Source: Ancylostoma caninum (Eukaryota > Nematoda > Chromadorea > Rhabditida > Ancylostomatidae). From it: 64,000 nt of DNA. The notes under the pieces are model-generated. The model ran no database searches. It saw only the letters and a program-made list of their open reading frames with translations, and was not told the origin of the DNA. Shown one piece after another: positions 33,481 through 46,215 of the stretch. Every line of letters starts with the position of its first letter. The first letter of the stretch is position 1. A program made the position numbers and the translations under genes. The stretch lies in the NCBI GenBank assembly GCA_037903475.1, contig JBAJFG010000057.1, positions 682,001 to 746,000 on the forward strand, read 5' to 3'.

Positions 33481-36400
33481 GTTCCTACTCGCCATTGATG
33501 CTGTGGTCAGCCGCAAGAGCAAGAGGATTCGGGTCTACTGGAATCTCCTATACATACAAGTCGGGCATGCTCATCTTGAATTATGATGGGGGACCACTGC
33601 CTGAGTTCCTAAGAGGCGCGGGCATTTCCATCGATATTAGACGGGTTCGGTATCGCACGACCGCGTCGCATGACCTGAATCCAGTGACGCGCTACAACTT
33701 TGCACTTTTCATTTTGACTACTTGTGTGAATTCTTCTGGTTTTTTTGTACCAAAAGTTCTTGCTTAGAGTCCAATCGTTTGCGAACTCACAAAGTTAGCA
33801 TTTTATTCACTATTTTAAGAGTGATTTTTATATTCTTATGTGCACGATTTTTACGGTGCCATCTTGTAGTCACATGAAAGTTATAATTAGTTACACCAAA
33901 TAATTTGCAAAATTTTTGTACTCTAATTTATAATCTATTTAAGAGCTGCTCTCCCTACACCTCCCCTGTAAGTCTGTTTCTTCCAGAAATGGAAAAAAGT
34001 TTTTAACCCCCCTTCTCCTTGACTGGCACGCGAACCCTGAAGTGCGAATATTCAAGAAGTCCTTTTGTGTATGTAAATACTTGGGACTGAGACGTCACTT
34101 TTTACTATGGAGCCTACGCACTTACATATTCATTAGAATGCCCCAATAAAAAAAAAAACTTGACAACCTATGCGTGCAGGGTAATTGCTCGTTTAATTTA
34201 CGTAGTTTTCTGTAAATAGATTAGTGGTTCTACCGAGTAAATCCACGTCTTTACTCATTTGGTTGGGGATTAGTTGTCTGGGAAGTCCTAGAACCCAGTG
34301 TAACAAATGAAGTGTAACAAAGTAGTTTAGGGTCTGAGTTGCATGGTAGATTATGGCCAATAGGACAAGAAGTCACAGCTTTCGAGCCTCAGTAGCACCT
34401 AATTAGAAAATTTCCTGTAGAAGTTCGCTTTAGAAGTTGGAATTTAGAAGTTGGCCGTGAAAAAGCAAAAATAGCCTCTTCTAAGAAAAAGGTCCTCCTC
34501 TTCATGTTGGAGAGCTCCCGCTAGAGTCTACATTTCAAAGCCTAACTATCCGCTTGCATATGGAATGAGAAGACCAATTAAACTACATTCTTTCGACAAG
34601 TTTTTTAAATCTTGCTTTAGTGACATTTTCCAAGCTACTAATAATTTTAGTGGTGGAAAAAAAAGAAGGGAATCAGTGGCTTTGTTCTCCACTCAACCTG
34701 CAATTGTCACGTGCAGAAACTAATGAATTATGTATCCCCTTTAAAAAGATATTCTTATCCCGGCAAACAAATCGTATGGAAACAATGTCATAGCACCTGG
34801 AAAAATTCCCTTATCTCATTTTCTGAGCGAAAAATTCCCAAGAGTAGTTTTTTTCCTGTAAAATCTATTGTTCTCACGCAACACACCCATTCCGCTGCTT
34901 CTTCAGGAAAATATGCAGGAAAATGCGTAAAAGTGTCTTTCTCCATGGTGTGTTCGTGTTGTTTCACACAGCCAAAAACTGTCCCTGGACATCTATCCAT
35001 ATCCAGTCAGGATGTTTGTTTTTTCTAACGGCCATTCGTTATCGTTCTAATGACATATGTACCTACGTCACCTCTCCTCAGGAAGGAAGTGCATGATTTG
35101 AACCTCCCCACAACGCTCCTTTCGGGTGAAATATGTATGGGCACTTCCTTGTCAATTACTCGTAGTCGCGTACTTTTTCTACGAAAGCCTTGAAGTCAAC
35201 AGATGATATGCATTCGAGCACTGACACATGTCCATCGACACTATTGCTTCCTCGGATAACTGTTTCATTAGCGAAGTCGTGTGGATGCCTGTCAATCAAG
35301 TGATTCACACATGCTATGTATGTGCCTACTCCGCAATGACTGAAGCTGTTTTCTTCTGGGAAAGCCTCTGCTGGGATCAGCATTGCCAAACGCAAACATA
35401 TGAAAATTAAGTACTTCTATGGTGTTTCTGGGTCCATTTGCGTACTCGTAGGTAATAAATCCTCAGTGATTAAAGCTTCCTTTAAAGAAATGATAGAGAC
35501 AGTGTGACTGCTTTTCTGCACCACACGTTAACCGTCATGTATGTAGTTATCGAACAACCTGTACTTGATTCCTCTTGAAAGAAGTCAGATTTTTTAAGTT
35601 AGTATTTGTTTATATTTATTTATCCATGCATCAAAAAGGTGTACCGACGCAACAGCACCATGAAAGTTTGCTTGCGACTATTCTAAATGCTATGTGTTCA
35701 GAAGTGGTCACTGAGTACAGCCTTGTAGGTAAACCAGTAGCAGTCGCAGAATCGATGGATATTTATTTTTGGGACAGTCGAACTGGCTATCCATTGGTGT
35801 ACGAGATACTGGAAAAAGTGGAACTTTTGGCTGCAATTTGTGAGAATAATTCACCAGAAAATTAATTTCAAGTTCAAATAATCTGCAAAAATCGTTCAAA
35901 AGGAACAGGTGGTTTAACAAAATATCATTGCTCACAGCCAATTTGCGGAAGGATGACAAACGTTCACCAATTTCCTGGGTGTTAGGGAGCTGATATCTTG
36001 CGTAAATATTATAGTTCTCTGGACCTGCCATCTCAAAAACTTAAATGTAGTGAAAATCAAAGTCGGCTAGCAGCTCTCAGAAAGTTCATTTACCCTCCAT
36101 GCACACTTTTCGCTGAGAAAGCTTTGAAGCATCTTGCCTTGCTTATGGATTGCTGGGTTCTTGAATAAAGGTTTGCTGGATGTGTGCGCTAAATAGAATA
36201 TTTGATCCCTGCTCGAAAAACTCACTAGAGAAACATCTCAGAGAACTATGTAGAGTCCGTAGACATTCGACTCCCCTACCTAATCAGATTCTTTGCGCTT
36301 GGTTCCGAAAACACTCACGATACAGCAAAGATCGTGGAGTGATTAGCAACATCCACAACATTGTTATCGTAGGGGATTCACCATCCGTGCTCACTTCAGG

Positions 36401-37077
36401 GGCGCGGTGGGATACCATGTTTTTTGATGCTCAAAAGGTTTTACACACTCAACAAGACTTGCTATTCGCATATGTGAGCACTATTTTTGAAGAGCCGCAG
36501 CTTCTTTCTGAAACACCACGAAAATCAGGGCGAGAAAGCTGATCCAATCAACTGTTTTCGGTTCCCTAGAACGAGGTTGCGGGCAATTTTCGAATGGCAA
36601 ATTGTCACTCGAAATAGCACATCGTGAAACATTCACGAGGGTTGTGCTCAATCAGATCTAATCGTCGCCTTAGCAATTTCTAAAGTGCGCTTTCGTCTTG
36701 AAATCAGGGCAACCCAATTGACCCGAGTCATTCATGCTGCTTTGAAGCGCAATTTGTACGTAAACCTAATGGGGTTCACCCTCTCCAAAGAAGTTTTCTT
36801 TTGCTTCTGCGATCATACTCACATAGTTAACATTGAAAGGATTTTACAGAGATTAGAAATGGAAACTTTTACTTGCTGTCTTCGGACTTTCTTTCCTTTT
36901 TGGCCAAAATCTGATCAGTTTACTGCAGTTGCACTTTAGTAGGAGTGCCAGACAAATTTTGAATGAAACCACGACGTAAACCCAAGCCACATTGAGAAGC
37001 GATATAAACACAAAACTTACCCATATTAAGTAAAGACATTGCATTGAAGTTCTCCCTCTTCTATATAAAGTGATGGT

Positions 37078-37352
37078 CAATCGTTATTGCACCATAGGAG
37101 ACGCGGCCGCTCCACGCCACCTATGCGGCGCGGCAGACCAGCCAAACGTTTTCGTTCTCCGGCGCTGCCACAGATGCTGCTTTTATATATAATCATGTAA
37201 ATGTATGTGAGATAAATCCCGCAAATAAAAATATCAGCCATGGAAACTGCAGGCAAAGCGGCAATCAAGGCGACGCTCGACTACCCAGCTGGCCTGCCGC
37301 GACGCATAGGTCACGCGGCGCAGCCTCGTTTTCTGCGGTGCAATAGCAATGG
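37078..37352. repeat. Inverted-repeat element of about 275 bp
   Basis: A roughly 65-bp stretch at 37080-37150 recurs inverted at 37285-37352. Both would encode a similar AGLPRRIG-containing segment if read outward, and the ends read cgttattgcacc and ggtgcaatagcaat. It is probably a worn MITE; no target duplication could be fixed. Confidence 0.5.
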
Positions 37353-39939
37353 GCTGAGACCTGACCTATTGTGCAGGGCAGCCGTGAGTGGTGTGAGGCC
37401 AATGCATCGTCCAGGAATACCAAGCTGAGATCTACATATTAATGAGCTCCAGAGTGAAGCCTCGTTTATGCAGAACCCATCAGACCTATGGTAGGTCCTT
37501 GGTGAACGATTACCCATGCGAAGCTGCAGTATCCGAGATGTGAGGAGTTGAGGTGGCATTTCCAAATAATAGCTTCGAATTCCTACTGTTCCCTTACGCT
37601 AAAGTAATTTGAATTTTTTACAAGGTGGACCAGTTATGAGAAAATCTGCCAGTTGAGATCCAACTCTTTCTGGGAGCCGCTTTTCAAGCATTCCGTTTTA
37701 TTCTCATCGCTGGACTGAAACCAATTTGTAGTGGAGAGGGCAGCTGCGATTCCATTGGGAAACAAATGTATGTCGATTTGAAGATTCGACAGCTAACACC
37801 CATCACTCTCCCATATCCATAGGAACAGGCTTTTCCCATTATGATTCGATGACACGCTAATCAAACAAAGTAAATAATGTACCCAAGCAGTGTACGGCAT
37901 CATTACGCAAAGTATAAACGCGGTATGTGTCCGTTATGGCTTCCTAGAGTTGGTTTGCCGAGTGACAGAAAGATGTTCTGTGTGACTCGTTCTAGGGGCT
38001 TCCCCCAGGGGGAGCAGTTGACGTGTTCGCTGTCCCTCTCCGACATGTTTTCGCCCGTTCGTTGTCAGATAAACAAATCGACTCGCGCGTCTCGTGCTAG
38101 GAATAAACAACTGCAAACCTGACGTGGACAGCTATCACAGGGCAGGCCTTATTGGTGCCAAGTATAAACACACAGCTATCCTTGCGAACTAACACATGAT
38201 ACCTGGGGAAAACATCCTTCCATATTAGCTTGCAGAGATTAGAAAGGGATTGCTCTTATTGGCTCTGATATTTTTGTCAATTTCGAGGCTCTCTATAGTA
38301 CAACTAGGAGTACGTTTCCAAGAAAAAAAGTCGAGGAAATCATCACCAATAGACGACCGTTAGCTACATCCGTTCCGCAATAGAAGGCTTTCATTGGTAA
38401 AAGGACAAAAATTCTTCTTTTTCTCCAATACCATAACGCTCTAAGATGCGAAATACATAATATCGGGCTAAATCTTACTATTCCACTTACTGGATGTAGA
38501 GAGGGCGAAGCCAACAATTTACTCGATGCGTAATAATATTCTTCGTCATTCTGTGCCAAACCAATAGTAATTATGAATCTCAATCTTTTAAAAATCTCAC
38601 TTTAACTTTTTTTCACAAACCCAAGATTCTCCAAATGACAGTACATAGTCGCAATCATGCTGATTCACTTCTGAACCCTTTGCATGTATCGTTTCGCGAC
38701 CGCCACGCAACGCCACTGCGACGCAGTTTGCTACGCTGACACGTTAGTCCTAACACGCTCTGACACACATCATACGGGTCCTAAGTGTAAGGGAAAGGGT
38801 CATACCAACACAGCCTTGAAAATCCAAGTGTTTCAGTAAGTGCCAGACCTATCGTCACGCAACCGCATCGCAGTAGTTGTTGATGCGATCGGTGTGCAGG
38901 AAAGCTCAGCCAGCTTACACATGGTCATGCGAAAAACGGCTGTGATCTAACCATATCGGCTATCGTGGTTCAGCCGTCGGTGGCCCAATTTTTTTGTGCG
39001 AGAATCTGTTGTCAAAGACCGTATTACGGCGCTATCACACCTCTTCTGACGTGAAATACCAAAATCAAAATTTTTCCCTGAAACTTTGTCTACGGCAGTT
39101 ATTTGATGTATTAAGGATATCATACTGATTTTGTGTTGTAACACTGTTAACCCCCCCCCCCCACTTTGGACAACGTTTCAGAGGAATTTTTAATTTTGAG
39201 ATCTTGGGGCAGAAGTAGAATAGTGCCGATATTACTTTTCTTCTCTAGCATCACTTTGCACCGTAGCCATGGCACATCGTACCAGTAATTTTGCTAACTT
39301 ACTAGATCCTGACGCTTGATCAGTGATACCTTCTCTACTCATTGTGCTACTATGTACGCTGCTTTGACTACAGCTCACTCACACCTGATAAGTATTGATT
39401 GATTCCATCATTTGCGCTTCTATTCATTGGTCTCTCATGTATCTCGCAAGTAGGGATACATGCTAAAATTACATTCAATAAATCCTTCTAACAATATCAA
39501 CAATATCTCTATTATTATAATTTATGGCCTCTAAATGATAATATCGGTTCTGTTTCTCGCAATAGTCCATTAGTGTGGTAGGTGTTGTATCAGGGAGTCA
39601 ATCGGTTGGATCCACTGCCGCATCAATTCAAAAGGTGCTGATTAGCCATTGTGAGGATTTGCTGGCGAATTAGCCGAAAAATACCACCTGTATACGACAC
39701 CAATGAACTAAATAGACGTTTATCTTCACCAAATCTGATCGCATCCTATCGAAGTCGAGAAAAAAAGTATAAACCCCAACTAGAGATAATAAATCTTTGG
39801 AAATGAGCCACTAAACGTCACATACCTTTCAAAACCATTTGACAAATCGTTAACGAATACCCATTTTCCGTTTACCTTAATTACCACTCAAATTTATTCT
39901 TCTCTTTTAATGAGTTTACATTGCAATTTTTTATTTCAG

Positions 39940-41925
39940 CCGCTGCGGTCTCACATGCCGATGATAGCTCTATAGAAAAACGAGCAGGCGGACGAGCATT
40001 CGTCCCAATCGAAGAGCGAGGCGGAGCCAGAGCCTTCTTCGAGGATGAGAAACGGGGCGGGGCCAGAGCGTTCCTCATGGACAAAAAGGGAGGAGCACGG
40101 CCGTTCACAGATCTGAAACGAGGCGGAGCCAGAGCATTCATGCCAATAGAAGAACGAGGCGGAGCCAGAGCCTTTTTCGAAGACGGCAAAAGAGGCGGAG
40201 CTAGAGCATTTCAACTAGACAAAAAAGGTGGAGCCAGAGCGTTCACCGATCCAAAAAGAGGAGGAGCCAGGGCATTCTCAGGAATAGAAGAACGAGGAGG
40301 CGCTAGAGCATTTTTCGAAGATGAGAAAAGGGGCGGAGCCAGAGCATTCGCACCAATGGAACTGCGAGGAGGTGCTCGTGCGTTCTTTGAAGACAAAAGA
40401 GGCGGAGCCAGAGCATTCAAACGAGGTGGCGGACGAGCTTTCGTGCCGGAGAAAAGGGGCGGCGCTAGAATGTTCCAGAATGCAAAGCGGGATTATTTCG
40501 ATGAGTATCCAGAATGGTTGAGTGTTGACGACCAGGAACCGTCACCATTCGAAGTCGACCGACCTGTCGACGGTACGTTCTGAACAAACACGCATGTGAG
40601 TTCCACTTCTACGCTATCCTTATCGCTTTTGCATGGCTCCTTCACATTTTTTCCCTAAGGTCACTTGGCTGACAGTATTTATTCTCAAATTTCACTATGC
40701 TGTTGCACTTCTCCGCCTACACTTTTCCTCACGATACACTTAGTCCTTAGAGGGCACTTTTTGATGCATAGGACCTCCTGACACTGAAAACAAATTCATC
40801 TTTAAGCATAGCACTTTTTCGAGCTAAGCAAATAGGTTGCTTTCAATTTTAGCTGACGCTTACCAAAGGGCAAGTGCTCTAGCAAGTCCAAAATAATATC
40901 CGACAGACGAAATTGTAGGCTTACATCTGTTTGAAATTGTAGCTGTTGGTACAATTTGAAAAGCACTCCATCTTGTAGCGAGTTTTGTGGCTCTTTCCTG
41001 GCAAAACCACATCATTGTTCGAACCTCTCGACATTTTCTTCATCCTTGGAAATGTAGATTTTTGCTCTCCAGGAACTTTCTGAATCGTTTTCTCTGAGGG
41101 AGTTTCAGCATCGTCCAGAAGGGATCCATAGTCACCATTATAAACATTGATTCCCTTTCAGTTCCACTAGTAATGCACTGTTTTTGTTTTAATTACGCAA
41201 TCGAATTTTGACGCATGAATGTTCCTTTTTTGGCTCGAAAAAACAACAACTTTTTGAAGTATGGGAAAGTAAGTGTGCGAAATAATATGGAAAAATATGG
41301 GAGGTCGTCACTAAATTACAAAAAATAACTTGTTTTTCTATGTTACGTAAGCGGTGAAGGAAAATTAATTCCAGCCCAAGCCACTTCACCCTCTGGGAAT
41401 ACATACAACCTATCCATACTGGATGATTGGTGGCAGTCTGGTAGTGAAATTCAGCACCCGTTGAGCCTGAGGATTTCCTTGATATTTTCAAGCTAAATTT
41501 TTTAGGCTGTAGTGCTAAAATTTGCCAGAAACGTATTGCGTTTCTAAGGAGATTTCTTTCCTCACAATATACGAATTAATTCCTGCTTGCACCTTTCACC
41601 TCGAAATAATCACCACTCTCTCCCCCCCCCTATCCCCTGTGCTGGTTATGGGCTTGTAGCTTTATCCAGCGGTGCTGCTTCAATTCTCATGCTTTTCTCA
41701 GCTACCAGCAAGCTTTCAAGTGGTTTAAAACCTACGATACACCCACTTATGCTTCCTTATTCGTGATCAGTGCTACCTTCTCTCATAAACACATTAATTT
41801 ATTATCTATTCGTTCGGAGCTGTTGTTCCCTGATACCCAGTATTGCAGGTTGGCGAACAGGGAAACGAGGTGGAGCACGCAGCTTTCCAGTAGCGAGCTC
41901 GGCTGAGACACGTGGCGACTATTAA
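39940..41925 (+). CDS. nlp-21: nlp-21-like GGARAF neuropeptide precursor (exons 2-3)
   Basis: Exon 39940-40572 follows a tttcag acceptor and ends at a strong gtacgt donor in phase 1. The final exon 41849-41925 follows a tattgcag acceptor and ends in TAA. With the inferred first exon (15316-15349) the protein is 247 residues. After a short leader ending in KR come 15 peptides of the GGARAF, GGGRAF, AGGRAF, GGARPF or GGARMF kind, separated mostly by KR. An acidic spacer (DYFDEYPEW...) follows, and one more GGARSF peptide lies in the last exon. The family is C. elegans NLP-21, a secreted precursor cut by prohormone convertases in neurons. Peptides 1-4, 5-8 and 9-12 form repeated blocks of about 46 residues. 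Some junctions are EER, DKK or ELR rather than KR. Both introns are phase 1. Confidence 0.93.
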
Positions 41926-41951
41926 CTACTATTCGTGTTGCTTGGTAGAAC

Positions 41952-41997
41952 AATAAATTTTGGCACTCTTGCTATTCTAACAAGAATTTGCAATAAA
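41952..41997 (+). terminator. Candidate polyadenylation signals of nlp-21
   Basis: aataaa occurs at 41952-41957 and 41992-41997, 27 and 67 nt beyond the stop codon, at the usual place for a short nematode 3' UTR. Confidence 0.6.
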
Positions 41998-44022
41998 GCT
42001 CTTGTGATAATTGTTGGATATATGAGAAACATATTCAAAAGGTCGAGATGTAAAATAATACTGCATAAAACACATTACCTGTATTGTAAAGTAGTAGTTA
42101 ATACTACGTACATATGTATGTAATATACTAAGCACAGAATAACATATTGGGTGAATTTGAAATCGAATATTCAATTTCGAACACGTCGTGAACTCGAATG
42201 TTTGAACAGCTGAGATCAACATTCCAAGAAAAACAGAAAGGATCGAAAGGTCGTAGACTTGTCGACTTGTCGAATATTTCGGATTCTCCTGCGTTCCTGA
42301 TATATTAATTGAATTAACCAAATTATTCTGGGTAAGAAATAGTACTGTGCAATGCCAACAATTATTACCGTGACACCATTGAATTTAAGCTGTTCATAGT
42401 GAGGGATGCTGTGAGTTTGAAGTGTTGTATATTGCCAGTGTAAATGGAGCGGTGCTAGGGTGGAACGACTGGTTCATTCGTATTCCTCTTCTCCGTCTTT
42501 CTTTTTTTCATCATCTGGTCCTCCCTGCGCACACCGAGTACATTTTATTCTGACGAATTTGGATGTGAAAAGAGGACATGTTGACGCTGAAAGGCGAAAA
42601 AAATGTTCTATGCACCAATCGCACAACAGTGGCACCGCCCAGCTCTCACCCACAACGCACCATATCCCTGACTTCGCTATGAAATCATGTGCCAGACAGA
42701 ATTAACTTCACGGATGAGCGGAACAATCAGAAAAAAATGGTTCCGACAACAGATTGGAACAAAAATTCCTTGAATACGATAGTTTAGAAAGAATAACTTC
42801 AAAAACTTCCCAGGATTCTTCATCGAGATCATTTACTCTGTTCACATCCATAAACGTCACAGCTACAAATTGAATGAAATTCATCTGGACGGGCATTTTC
42901 ATTCATAAGATTATGAATACCAAGAGAAGAAAGGACTTATCGTACCTTTACGCCATTTCACAAGGGAATTTCATCGGAGCTTTCTTTAAAACTAGATTCT
43001 ACTGAATAAAAATAAAATTTCTTGCGTAGGACGATTACGTATTTCATATTGTAGCCCTTGCTTCTCATCGTATTGAGAATTCAGAACCAAATGTACCATA
43101 ACATCAAGTCATGTGTGCCAAGTCACCTCGTCGCATGGCTTTTCACGTGAAGCTCATAGCGATTTCTTAGCTTGTGACGAAGTGGCGGGGAGCTACTCTG
43201 TGAATTCGCTACTCAATAAATTCATGAGATTGACTTAGCAATGAAAAGTAAATACGACAACTTGTCAACTTGTTTACTATTTCTCCCTTATATATTTACT
43301 GCATTTGTTGATCCCTCAAACTAAATCTCAGTTATGTACGGCTAGCAAGTGAGAACTTTTCGAATAAAAAAAGGGAATCCATCACAGAACTTCAAGTCTT
43401 TTTCCTCACATAAGGCGAAAAACCCACTGCAAGGACCTACAACCCATATTTATGTTAGTTTCCCCATGTAGCGGCGGAAAAATTAACTTCCTTCAACCTC
43501 TTTGGAATGAACTGGAAGCTTACTCCTATACAGTCTGGTAGCTCAGACAGGGCCGGTGGTGTGACTTTGTCCACAATTACGACCTCATCACGGTGTCTGC
43601 CACCTGATCGGGTTTTTACACTTTTTTGCTATGTATATGGTGTGATTCGTTCCATTTTGAAGTTCTCCTACTGTCATTTAGTAAAGTCTCCCTCCTTCCA
43701 GACGCATCCTGCGGCGTCTTCCCATCTTTGGAACCACTGCGGTCGTAACTGCAGACAAGGTCATCTCAGTGGCCATCTCTGAGCTAGCAGACCACACTTA
43801 GAATGTCATCGTCATTACCTTCCTCCTATTGAATAAATAATGGGTGGGTATATGTATAAGGGATGCAAGAAAAAATACTTGAAATAGAATGTTGATTACT
43901 TCAGCCATGCAGTAGGACCAGTTTTTCTGTTGGCTGCATCTCGACAGTGAAATTTAAGCATTGTTCAGATATAGAATGTTTTTTTCCGTCGAACACATGG
44001 CCTTCCCCAAAGAATTGCTTAA
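41998..44022. other. Non-coding stretch
   Basis: AT-rich sequence with no recognisable gene or RNA. Open frames near 42460-42705 and 43507-43782 show no domain. Confidence 0.4.
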
Positions 44023-44429
44023 AGGCAGAGGTCCACCTCATTTTCATAGTTCAGCTAACAGCACATTCTGCATCTACTTGGCGCGATGGTTCCAACGGTA
44101 TACATAAACTGTCTCAGAATGGTTTATAAACCCGCCTTCCAGGACGGGGTCTGTAACAGTTTGCCAACCCGAGTTGACATGTGAAGCCGTTGATCTTATC
44201 GATTGGACACGCCAAGACTCGTTGACCGACGCGGCAGCCGAGGCAGGCAGCCAGCACAGCTTGGAGCGATCCGCCTCCGGGCTCCAAATTTTTATCCAGT
44301 TCGAGCCTTTCAAAAACGGGGATTTCGTCGCTTCGGTGCTTGTTGATGTACATCCCAGGGATCAACATGATGAGAAGGTCTAGGATATGTTGGTGAATCC
44401 AATAGGCAGAACGAGGTGACCCTCTGCCT
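44023..44429. mobile_element. TTAA-flanked inverted-repeat element
   Basis: A 407-bp unit with ends aggcagaggtccacctc and gaggtgaccctctgcct, which are inverted repeats with two or three mismatches. It is flanked by TTAA at 44019-44022 and 44430-44433. TTAA duplications are typical of piggyBac-type transposition. The centre is GC-rich with open frames on both strands (44174-44383 plus, 44074-44368 minus), but none resembles a transposase. Confidence 0.65.
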
Positions 44430-44759
44430 TTAACGCCTTTATGTGAGTGATTCTGTTTATTTAATGTAACTTGAATCCGAAATTCAAGTCGTGGTGAATA
44501 ATTTATTTTCTTTGTCTGCAGCGTAAAAGTTCATGGAAAAGCGGAAGTGAGTTTGAAAGCGTTGACGACAAGAAAAGGAAGTTTCTCCGTGAAGCATGTG
44601 AAACGGGAGCAGTGAATGAATCAAAATTCCATTTTTGAGTGAAAATGCCTCTTATTCGCTAGATTTCCAGCTACGCAACAAAAATGAAAGCAGGGATAGG
44701 CTCTACTGCTCATCTTCTCCATAATAGAAAGTTGTGAAGAAACGTAACAAGCACTCAGA

Positions 44760-45340
44760 TAGCCGGATAAGGCAAACGCAGCACAACCTGGCAAGCCACA
44801 CCCCCGAGAAGAGGAAGGCAAACATTGCTGCAAGATGAAGAACCGCTGCATTCCGTCTGCTAAGAGCAGCAAACCCCTGAGAGCAAAAGTGTTTCGGCTG
44901 CGTTTTTTGCCCGATGAACCGTGGTGCAGTTAAACCTGCGTTCTGTCTGCTCCCTGCGCGTGGCGACACGCTTCCTGGGAGGCGTATATAAGCCGTTGGT
45001 TGAGCATCAAAGTTTAGCCGTGTCTCCGCTCCAGCGGAGGCAAGGGGAGCCCAGCGAGACTCGTCAGGCTGGCTGAGGCCCGGGTGAAACCGTGGCTCAA
45101 TGCAATAATAATTGTTTTTGGATGAGCTTGGGTAAGCATCCACTTACCCAAGTCTGCAGTACGAACACAGCTCACATTGAGCTGCGATCCTAGGTTTGAG
45201 AAGTGCAAACCAGTTCATCGCCCCCGAAACACCTTCTAGGGGCGAACGCAGCTCGTGGGGCGACAAAATAAGCTTTCACCTCGCGGTGTTACTGCTGTTG
45301 AAACGTGTTCGGCCTGCGTTCGGCCTGCGTTCGCCGTCCC
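44760..45340. other. GC-rich repeat-like block
   Basis: Starts with the dispersed repeat shared with 16302-16338. It contains a TATA-like gtatataag near 44984, a perfect 10-bp-stem hairpin cttgggtaag...cttacccaag at about 45128-45153, and a doubled gttcggcctgc near 45308-45330. The long minus-strand frame 44703-45143 has no known domain. It is probably a transposon derivative, but no ends could be defined. Confidence 0.4.
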
Positions 45341-46215
45341 AGAATCTCTGAGTACATAGGGATTACCAACGGGAAGGCGCGATTTTCAATTCCCGCCAAA
45401 CTTAATCTCCAGACCCATCGCCAATTTTAGAGTGAGCTGCTGTCTATAGAGGGGAGACTCAAATCAGTGCCTAGATAGAAAGATGTGTTTAGAGACATTT
45501 ATGTATACGAAACCTCATGCTCATAGGTGACAAACGTCCGTGCACGCTCAGTCGAAACTTAGAAAGTCACCATACCCTGTAAATAGATACCTCAGAAGAA
45601 AACTTTGTATCCTACTTAGCCATATTGATATTTTGTACGCCGCTATGTACAACTTACATATTTGATAATAGGAACTGGCGATAGAGTAGGTGGTGGACTC
45701 CCACCAGTTTAGAATGTATCCGATACATACGCTCAACAGACTCAATCTTGTAACATGAGATTAACAATGGAATCGTATCTAAAGGAGGGGGAGGGTCATA
45801 TGGGATAGACTTTTATCATCAATACGCCTGGCCCTGGCTCCAGAACGACTTCGAGATGTTACCATTTTCTAACATAATAAGAGAATCGTGCTCTACAGTT
45901 GATTAGACGAGTTCGGAGGAGGAAGGCAAGCCGGGAGCCGGGCTCCATAAAGAACTCTGAGGCTGGAATTTAGTGCACCCAGTAGTAGTTAGCAACAATT
46001 TTATAGTCCTTTTCACGGTTTCTAGTTCTCTATATCAGCAGCATCTAAAATACCGAAACTTCATATCTTGCTCATCACTTAACTACGCCAAAAAAGCATT
46101 CTCAACAAAAAATATGGATATTCTTTCCAAAAGAGACGTCCTGACCAGCTACGGCACCCAATGATGAAGATGGCAATTATATCGGTTTCTAGAGCAATTC
46201 AAAACTAGCTCCGTG

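Larger units (their letters stand above)
15350..39939. other. Inferred first intron of nlp-21, repeat-rich
   Basis: About 24.6 kb without a recognisable protein gene, tRNA or rRNA. It contains MITE copies and fragments (16927, 18825, 23145, 24382, 32455, 37078), an SL1-like 22-mer (21408), small tandem and inverted repeats, and homopolymer C/G tracts. Several open frames of 60-140 codons (for example 26454-26879, 27762-28115, 33188-33586, 35575-35865, 36180-36542) show no domain I can name. If the exon at 15316 does not belong to nlp-21, this is simply intergenic sequence. Confidence 0.45.

Noticed and set aside
35575..35865. 96-codon plus-strand ORF
   Set aside because: It looks mildly protein-like at its end but has no recognisable family and no partner exons.
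39352..39391. Nearer candidate first exon for nlp-21 (MYAALTTAHSHLI with a GT in the right phase)
   Set aside because: It is poorly hydrophobic for a signal peptide and has a weak donor; the 15316 exon fits better, although this alternative is not excluded.
44980..45160. snRNA-like gene (TATA-like box, then a T-rich Sm-like site)
   Set aside because: The sequence does not match U1, U2, U4, U5 or U6 or a spliced-leader RNA, and the spacing is not convincing.
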